22,430 bases of DNA, from NCBI GenBank assembly GCA_964058805.1, contig CAXKVV010001135.1:1-22430 (forward strand), in the 5' to 3' direction. Numbering within the stretch: the stretch's first letter is position 1; the number at the start of each line of letters is the position of its first letter. This document shows positions 17,228 through 22,430 of the stretch, one piece after another. Source of the DNA: Schoenoplectus triqueter. Taxonomy: Eukaryota > Streptophyta > Magnoliopsida > Poales > Cyperaceae. The notes under the pieces were generated by a model. It saw nothing but the letters and a program-made list of their open reading frames with translations, searched no databases and was not told the origin of the DNA. The position numbers were made by a program, and so were the translations under genes.

Positions 17228-17390
17228 ATGAGAGCCTACACTGTACCAACCAAGGGTCAGAGGACCGCATCCCGTAAATGTATCAAAACGAAATATAACA
17301 AAGGGGAGCCTACACTGTACCCACTAAGGCTAGTGGACCGCATCCCGACTTTCTCTGTACCAACTACGGGCCAAAGGAGAAAGCCCTTCG
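17228..17390. repeat. Degenerate tandem repeat of about 76 bp, with a CTTTCTC/GAGAAAG stem
   Basis: GAGCCTACACTGTACC recurs at about 17231 and 17307, each followed by GGACCGCATCCCG. A third, diverged unit (CTTTCTCTGTACCAAC then GGGCCAAAGGAGAAAG) contains the inverted pair CTTTCTC/GAGAAAG. Copy A has the same order at about 12258-12405. Confidence 0.65.
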
Positions 17391-17761
17391 GACAATATTA
17401 GGATCCTAAATATGCCGGATAAATATAATAATATAGTATCACGAACTAGATTCTAGTCTCGGATTTGGCCGCCCACACTAAACACTGAAGTACACGGTAT
17501 CCTAATCGCTCAAATTTGGATTAAAAATTTAATCATATACAGAATAATAATAAGATATAATAAAGATCAAAAGAAAGCACTCTGACACAACCGAAACCGC
17601 CAAATGACGGGATCGGTGGATAATCCGACAGGCACAGATGCGCAGTACATATACAGACCGGTGGGTCCCATGGGCCTATGGGTCACCGTACGTAACCACA
17701 ACGGTCTGGTTATGCAAGGCAACTTAGACTGGAAATTACCCGGTCCGCATCTCAGCACTCC

Positions 17762-17778
17762 CATGCATTTAATGCATG
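17762..17778. repeat. Perfect palindrome, copy B counterpart of 12785-12801
   Basis: CATGCATTTAATGCATG, identical in the two copies although their surroundings differ at many positions. Confidence 0.85.
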
Positions 17779-18144
17779 ATTAACTACTTAGCTTAAATAA
17801 TAATTAGTAATAGTAATAATATTTTCCTAATAAATATAATCTACAACTTGAATTATTTAATTCTATCTGATCCTATCTCGGGACTATTTCCTGAATCCTA
17901 CTCCTATCTTGTCTACGTGCAATGTGACATGATATGACATGCGAATGCGGGTATGTCTCGAATATGCTGGTCAATTTACCGGATGCAGATGACAAATCAA
18001 TTTTGGTTTCTAATCAAAGTTTGGTCAAAGTACTGCAATTCAGATTTATTTTTAAAACAATTTTATTTTCGGTTTGGATTCCTAATTCTAAAGAGAGAAA
18101 ATCAAATCCCAGAAAACCGTACCTGGGAGTGCTGATGAGGATCG

Positions 18145-18231
18145 CGGAGTCGCTCTACTCCGGAGGTAGAACACCAGCCTCGGGGTCGGTGTCCGCGTAT
18201 GTCGGGTCGGGAATGACCTCGTACTCCGCGA
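18145..18231. repeat. Nested CpG-rich inverted repeats in copy B
   Basis: CGGAGT/ACTCCG around CGCTCT (18145-18162), and the longer-range TCGCGGAGT (18142-18150) with ACTCCGCGA (18223-18231). The small hairpin is identical to copy A; the longer-range pair is shifted by one base but still perfect. Confidence 0.7.
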
Positions 18232-18528
18232 GGGGATCCGAGTTGACTGTATCACCTAATTAATTTAAATTAGATGTTTATTAGTTTTACTTGATTTACT
18301 AATTAGTAATAGGATTAGATTGATAATTTAATTAAACGTTTGTTCGGATTTTATCGTCTCTTCTTGAAATTTCGGCAGCGTTTCTGCTGCATACATGCGG
18401 CATCGAAAATTTTAGTTGCCCGCATATAGATCCGTTAAATTGTGTTTATCGTTCTCGATCGCTCTTATACATTCATTCTCTATTTTAAATTCGAGTTCAT
18501 GGATTTAAATATTTAAATCAATTAATTT

Positions 18529-18770
18529 TAAAATAGAGAAATTGATTAATATATAATATTATATTTAATATATTTAGTATTATTCTTATTAATTTAAAAT
18601 AGAGAAATTGATTAATATATAATATATAATATATCTAATATTTTATTCTAGTATTCTTTTGCTTAATCAAAAATGAAAGATTTAATTAATATATATTGTT
18701 ATTATATATATATATTCTTTATTTCTAATATTTTTTTTAAATCTAAAAATAGAGAAATTGATTAATATAT
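18529..18770. repeat. Degenerate tandem array of an AAAATAGAGAAATTGATTAA unit
   Basis: Units start near 18529, 18596, 18669 (diverged) and 18745, spaced about 67-76 bases, each followed by ATAT-rich text. Copy A has two recognisable units (13800, 13873). The surrounding 18300-18970 holds no gene. Confidence 0.65.
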
Positions 18771-19661
18771 ATATATATGTATATATATACTCATATATAT
18801 TCATTATATCCTAATTATCTTTTCTTATTAATTTTGCTTTTATTATTATGTATATGTATATATATACTTAACCTTATATTTAAATAAATTAGAAAAATAG
18901 TTTAAAATAAATTAAAAAGGAAAACCTAAAAGAAAAATTAAAAATAAAAAGAAGTAAATAAATTTAAGAAAATTATTATCGTTTTATTACTGTGTTGGTG
19001 TTTTAATATTCGGGATCATACGCTGACTACCAAATCATTGGTGCCAATGCACCGATATCCCGAAATCGGGGGCAGTCAGGGAATATAATTATTTCCCGCA
19101 TATTCAAGTTTACGTTTTAGTCCATGGATACCGCCAAACCTTTCGGGGCGGCCTCCAATTAATTTCTCAAATTTTAATTATTCATTTTTAAAATCTTGAA
19201 GATTTTAGTTATGGGCCTTAATTTACTAACCCTAAGTATCAATTAGTTTGATGTAGTTGATTTATTGGCCCACTAAAATTGATCTTTTTCTTGAATCCAT
19301 ATTATTAAGTTTTTGGCCCTATACTAGTCTCCTCAATATTTACTTCAGGCCCAACAATTCCCTATTTCCAATTTGGCCACATCACCAAGCCCACTTACAT
19401 ATCAGAATCGCTAGGCAACACTCAAGTCAGCATACAACAACAAATCGAGCAAGTGAGACACAGACAACAGACAAGCATTAACCAAACCAGACTACAAGCA
19501 ACAGACCAGCAACAAAGGTCATACAACCGATCCAGAGATGCAAATCAGTCAACAAGGCAGACATAGCAGGAGAGGGCAGGAAAAATAAGGGCAACCAGCA
19601 AATCAAACAGGTCATTAGTGTACCAGATTGGACAGCACAACCGAAAACAGACCAGCAACCA

Positions 19662-19759
19662 GTACCAGTGCTGGTACCAGCTCAAAGTTTCAACAGCAAA
19701 TCTCAAACAGAAACAGGTGAGGGGCAACCTCACCTCACTGGTACCAACTGGTACCAGTG
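19662..19759. repeat. Cluster of three perfect inverted repeats
   Basis: GTACCAG/CTGGTAC around TG (19662-19677). AGGTGAGG (19715-19722) with CCTCACCT (19728-19735) around GGCAA. CACTGGTACCA (19736-19746) with TGGTACCAGTG (19749-19759) around AC. The last two are directly adjacent. GGTACC is the common core of the first and third. Confidence 0.85.
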
Positions 19760-19779
19760 TACCAAGGTGCTCCCTATCA

Positions 19780-20360
19780 ACAAGACACCTGACATAACAC
19801 AACAACCATATCAGGCACAGGACAACCAAAGGCTCATTGGCCTTTATGCAAACAAACAACCATTTCTTCAACAACACCATTTCAAAAATCAGCACAGATG
19901 GAACACAACAGTTCTTAAGAGGTTCAATAGGATCCCGAATCAGGCAACCAGCAGCCATTCATAGGGTCTTAAAAGGGGCTACCAGTAAAAATCCATACCC
20001 ACAAAGCAAAACAGTACAAATCTCATCCCGAGACCACACCGCATACTCGGTGGATCTCAAGGGTAGAGGGTACCTCACAGAGAGAAACCAAAAATTGAAA
20101 TCCCATCTCAAATCAGAAGAGAAAACCAGCACAAGGGGATCAAAACTTACCAGTAGCACAAAAGGGGTACAAGTCAGGGCACTGAGAGGGGTTTAGGTTG
20201 GGCTTCGCCTCTAAGACCAACTCCGGCCACCTTCCTCTCTCCTCAACTCAGATCTAGGGTTCACTGTTCTTATCAGTTTTCTTTCTCTTTTTGTTTCAAA
20301 AATAAAAATTCCTCAATGCATGAGAGCACAACAGTGAGGAGAGAGGGGCGGCTTGGAGCA
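19780..20360. other. CAA-rich to mixed non-coding part of copy B
   Basis: A/C-rich on the plus strand. Frames on both strands (for example 19545-19958 minus, 19837-20196 plus) are long only because the composition avoids stops; their translations have no domain and overlap one another. On the minus strand this would be the leader downstream of the TATA box. Confidence 0.45.
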
Positions 20361-20365
20361 GTCCC

Positions 20366-20371
20366 TTTATA
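20366..20371 (-). promoter_or_regulatory. Minus-strand TATA box of copy B
   Basis: The plus strand reads TTTATA within CCCTTTATAGAGGG, so the minus strand reads CTCTATAAAGGG. About 506 bases separate it from the right terminus at 20877, a plausible U3 length. Confidence 0.45.
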
Positions 20372-20399
20372 GAGGGAAGTCAGCATGCCTTAGGCTGGA

Positions 20400-20835
20400 G
20401 GGTGGTGGGCCATAGGATAATGGCAACGGTAGCAGTGAGGTGATAGGAGGGTACAGAGGGAGAGTAGCGAGTTCTCTCGTCAGAGAGCAACAAGGGGAAA
20501 CAAGGGGCGAAAGACAGAAAGAAAGAGGGGAGAGATCGAGAGGTGAGATAAGAGCGCTATTAAATGCGCCTCAGAGGGACAGAGAGAGCGGAAGCCTCGC
20601 AGCGGAGTGACCGAGAGGGAAGAGTGACGGAATAGAGAGAGACAGAGATGGGTTTCAGAGAATGGGCGGAAAAGAAAAGGAAGAGGAGAGCGGCGCCATC
20701 GAGTGGAAAAGACAGAGCGAACCGGGAAAATAGTCGTAATAAATTCGGGTGAGAGAGAGAGTTCTGAGAGAGAATGAATGCGGAGAGAGAGAGAGGAGAG
20801 AGAGGAATAAATGAAGAGAGAGAAAAAGGGCGCGG
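20400..20835. repeat. GA-rich (minus strand CT-rich) tract, putative U3
   Basis: Long runs of GAGAGA/GGAGA on the plus strand, densest at 20745-20825. On the minus strand this is a CT-rich element upstream of the TATA box, as seen in many plant core promoters. Open frames across it on the minus strand are Leu/Ser-rich low complexity. Confidence 0.55.
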
Positions 20836-20877
20836 TGGATTTTCTGTGGTAGAGGTTTTGTGGTCATTGGTGTGACA

Positions 20878-21390
20878 ATCCAGATTCATTTTGTTATTAA
20901 ATTGAGAAATTTTGAATATTTTGTTATGGTAATCATTTATTTCTTTGATCATTAGATAACGTTGAATTTAATATTTATCTCTATTTATTTATTTATAATT
21001 CATAACATAAAATGATTAAATTAGATTATTAAGTTTTAGTTTTATAAATCATTGCGTTACGTTATCTCTTAATTGAAATTAAGAAATTGTGATTTTTAAT
21101 AATATTTTTATTTCTCATTGTTAAGCTATTAGATTTAAATAGTGGATTTTAATTTTATCTTTGAGTTTTAGAAATCAAATTCTCAATCTCATTCGACTAC
21201 TTATATTTTAAACTAGCTTACTTTATTATTTATTTAATTAATTATGTCTATATATTCCATTAAACATTTAGTTAAGTTATTTAATAAATTATGTTAAATC
21301 ATTGTAATTGTTATCTTAATTATTATTATTTTCTTAAATTAAAATTCACGGTTTAACATTTCTAGTTGGAATAATTAATTAAAGAAAATC
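20878..21390. other. AT-rich sequence, nothing recognised
   Basis: No frame, repeat or RNA gene that I can support between the LTR-like terminus and the foldback at 21391. Confidence 0.5.
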
Positions 21391-21475
21391 AGAACTGACC
21401 CCATGCATATATTGAGCACTGTGCGCCTTTTGTGTTTCAAGAAGAGAGTGCTCAAAGAAATGCATGTTCAGTTCT
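21391..21475. ncRNA. miRNA-precursor-like foldback (candidate)
   Basis: Arms: AGAACTGA (21391-21398) with TCAGTTCT (21468-21475), CATGCAT (21402-21408) with ATGCATG (21460-21466), and TGAGCACT (21413-21420) with AGTGCTCA (21447-21454). That is 23 pairs broken by two internal loops (3x1 and 4x5), with a 26-nt terminal loop. Size and shape fit a small plant MIR precursor or a decayed short MITE. The arms do not match any miRNA family I know. Strand cannot be assigned. Confidence 0.35.
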
Positions 21476-21589
21476 TTGGATGGTAAAAAACAGAAAAAGC
21501 AAACCTGGACGCATTGTACATTTGAAGAGGAAAAAAGATCATGTCGTTTCCCTCCAGACTTCTGAGTACCAATATTGCTTATTTAGATT

Positions 21590-21850
21590 AATAAATGATT
21601 GATCTGAACTGTTCAAAATAATCTACATATGAAAAACTAATTGAGGATCAAATTATATATTTTTTGAATTTTTTTACTATTTTTAAGAAAGTTTGAAAAT
21701 CACTTGATTTAATTATTATGAGCTATTAACAAAAAGACGATTTTCAAATTATCTTAAAAAATAGTAAAATCTTCTAAAAAAATATAAATTTTATTTTCCA
21801 ATTAGTTTTTTATATGTAAATCATTTTAAGCGATTCAGATTAATTATTTA
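21590..21850. mobile_element. Hairpin MITE (long terminal inverted repeats, about 260 bp)
   Basis: The left arm (about 21592-21702) and right arm (about 21738-21850) are complementary along their whole length with scattered mismatches. Matching blocks include ATCTGAA/TTCAGAT, AAAAACTAATT/AATTAGTTTTT and TTTACTATTTTT/AAAAATAGTAAA. The unpaired centre is about 35 bases. TATTTAGATT occurs at both ends (21580-21589 and 21845-21854) and could be a 9-10-bp target duplication of the Mutator type, although on the right it overlaps the inverted repeat. Non-autonomous, no coding capacity. Confidence 0.75.
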
Positions 21851-21919
21851 GATTTTCAGAACAAAAAAATAATTCATAGTATGAGAATAATCTATATTAT
21901 GTGTAGCATTATAGTCCAA

Positions 21920-21922
<3 letters not shown>

Positions 21923-21958
<36 letters not shown>
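21923..21958. repeat. (AT)18 microsatellite
   Basis: Eighteen uninterrupted AT units, flanked by two related phrases: TATAGTCCAACTCATAT before it, and TATAGTTCTAACTCATAT after it. Confidence 0.95.
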
Positions 21959-21961
<3 letters not shown>

Positions 21962-22430
21962 ATGAGTATAGTTCTAACTCATATGTTATGCGTAGTATCA
22001 CGTGTAAATAAAAACACTGGATTGATGGTTGAATGTCAGGCGTTATAACAGGAAGTAACAGCCAGGACATTATTGTACACCACGTTTTAATTATACGCAT
22101 ATTTTGAGCAATTCGATTAAGATTTTGGTTATATATTTCATGCAAAAAAATTAAAATTATATATCTCATTATATTTTAGTATATTATACTAAATTTCTTT
22201 AAAATTAAATGATCCAAATATTTTAATATTTTTAAAATACATATTTGTATATATTGCTACTAGAATTTGCTATATTAACGTATGCATGAATTTTAGTAGT
22301 GTGAGAACATATAGTGATTGACGTGAGCGTACCAATACACTTATACACATACTAGTAGAATTCATTTTGAACTATATTTAAACAATATTTTACAGGGATA
22401 CAATCTTCAGAGTTCCATTTAATGTGGAAT
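21959..22430. other. AT-rich sequence to the window end, nothing recognised
   Basis: No supported gene. The frame at 21960-22169 (minus) has no domain. Confidence 0.5.

Larger units (their letters stand above)
16225..20877 (-). mobile_element. LTR-like family, copy B (apparently full length, 4653 bp)
   Basis: It begins TGTCACACC (16225-16233) and ends GGTGTGACA (20869-20877), a perfect 9-bp inverted pair of the TG...CA kind. Nothing like a primer site or polypurine tract borders it, which fits a solo LTR. However the flanking five bases (tttct and atcca) do not match, so inter-element recombination or decay is needed. A minus-strand TATAAA at 20366-20371 about 500 bases inside the right end suggests a minus-strand LTR with an exceptionally long R/U5. 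Its length is in the range of the very large LTRs of Ogre/TAT-type Ty3/gypsy elements, but without pol the lineage cannot be fixed. No open frame inside has a recognisable domain. Confidence 0.6.

Noticed and set aside
19545..20196. Longest frames in the window (137 aa minus, 119 aa plus)
   Set aside because: They overlap each other on opposite strands inside the LTR-like copy B, in CAA-rich or palindromic sequence, and show no domain.
20560..20952. Minus-strand Ser/Leu-rich frame of 130 aa
   Set aside because: It is a translation of the GA/CT-rich tract and runs across the LTR-like terminus at 20877.
21430..21455. Similarity of AGAAGAGAGTG near the foldback loop to miR156
   Set aside because: The match stops after about ten bases, the sequence lies mostly in the terminal loop rather than in an arm, and the arms do not correspond to a miR156 precursor.

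Overview
This window looks like a stretch of plant (angiosperm) nuclear genome between genes. It is AT-rich, the six frames are full of stops, and it holds no intact protein-coding gene. Almost everything recognisable is mobile-element debris, chiefly large non-coding LTR-like blocks, one dead LINE, one hairpin MITE and low-complexity A- or T-rich tracts. Species cannot be named from this. A monocot is possible from the GTGGGCCCCAC-type and G-box-like palindromes near the left edge, but that is only a guess.

Layout. (1) Bases 26-12019 are bracketed by TGTTTACC and its reverse complement GGTAAACA, each beside a small perfect hairpin. Inside are a 127-bp tandem repeat (608-840), a ladder of 12-bp G-box-like palindromes (1242-1422), a TATA box at 2689 followed by three structured repeats (2813-3290), an A-rich tract (4260-5520), a dense domain of small inverted repeats (5552-7760) with a TATA box, an exact 80-bp direct repeat and a tRNA-primer-site-like sequence, a T-rich tract (7745-8650), three copies of a CAAGCCGG hairpin (9482-9700), and a minus-strand promoter-like segment (TATA about 10360, AATAAA about 10307) with a heat-shock-element-like site further upstream at 10833. 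(2) 12020-14760 and 16225-20877 are two diverged direct copies of one LTR-like family. The second copy looks end-to-end (TGTCACACC...GGTGTGACA, 4653 bp). The first is truncated and is followed by a 5'-truncated LINE (about 14800-15723). (3) 20878-22430 is AT-rich sequence with a miRNA-precursor-like foldback (21391-21475), a MITE-like foldback (about 21590-21850) and an (AT)18 microsatellite.

The most interesting signal is at 5552-7760. Short inverted repeats occur in families whose loop stays constant while the two stem arms change together. The clearest family has eight units between 6243 and 6781: a 12-nt loop G-N-TCTGT-N-K-GTA, an inner 5-bp stem, usually a one-base bulge, and an outer 3-5-bp stem that is different in nearly every unit but still pairs. 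Compensatory changes of the same kind recur at 2813-3290, 5923/6150, 7387/7644, 9495/9665 and between the two LTR copies (14704/19662). This suggests either selection on folded RNA or ssDNA, or arm-to-arm correction of quasipalindromes. I know of no described element with this array, although palindromic LTR domains are established for Sireviruses.

There are no genes here that work together. The only protein homology I can support is the C-terminal part of a LINE ORF2, broken by stops and frameshifts.
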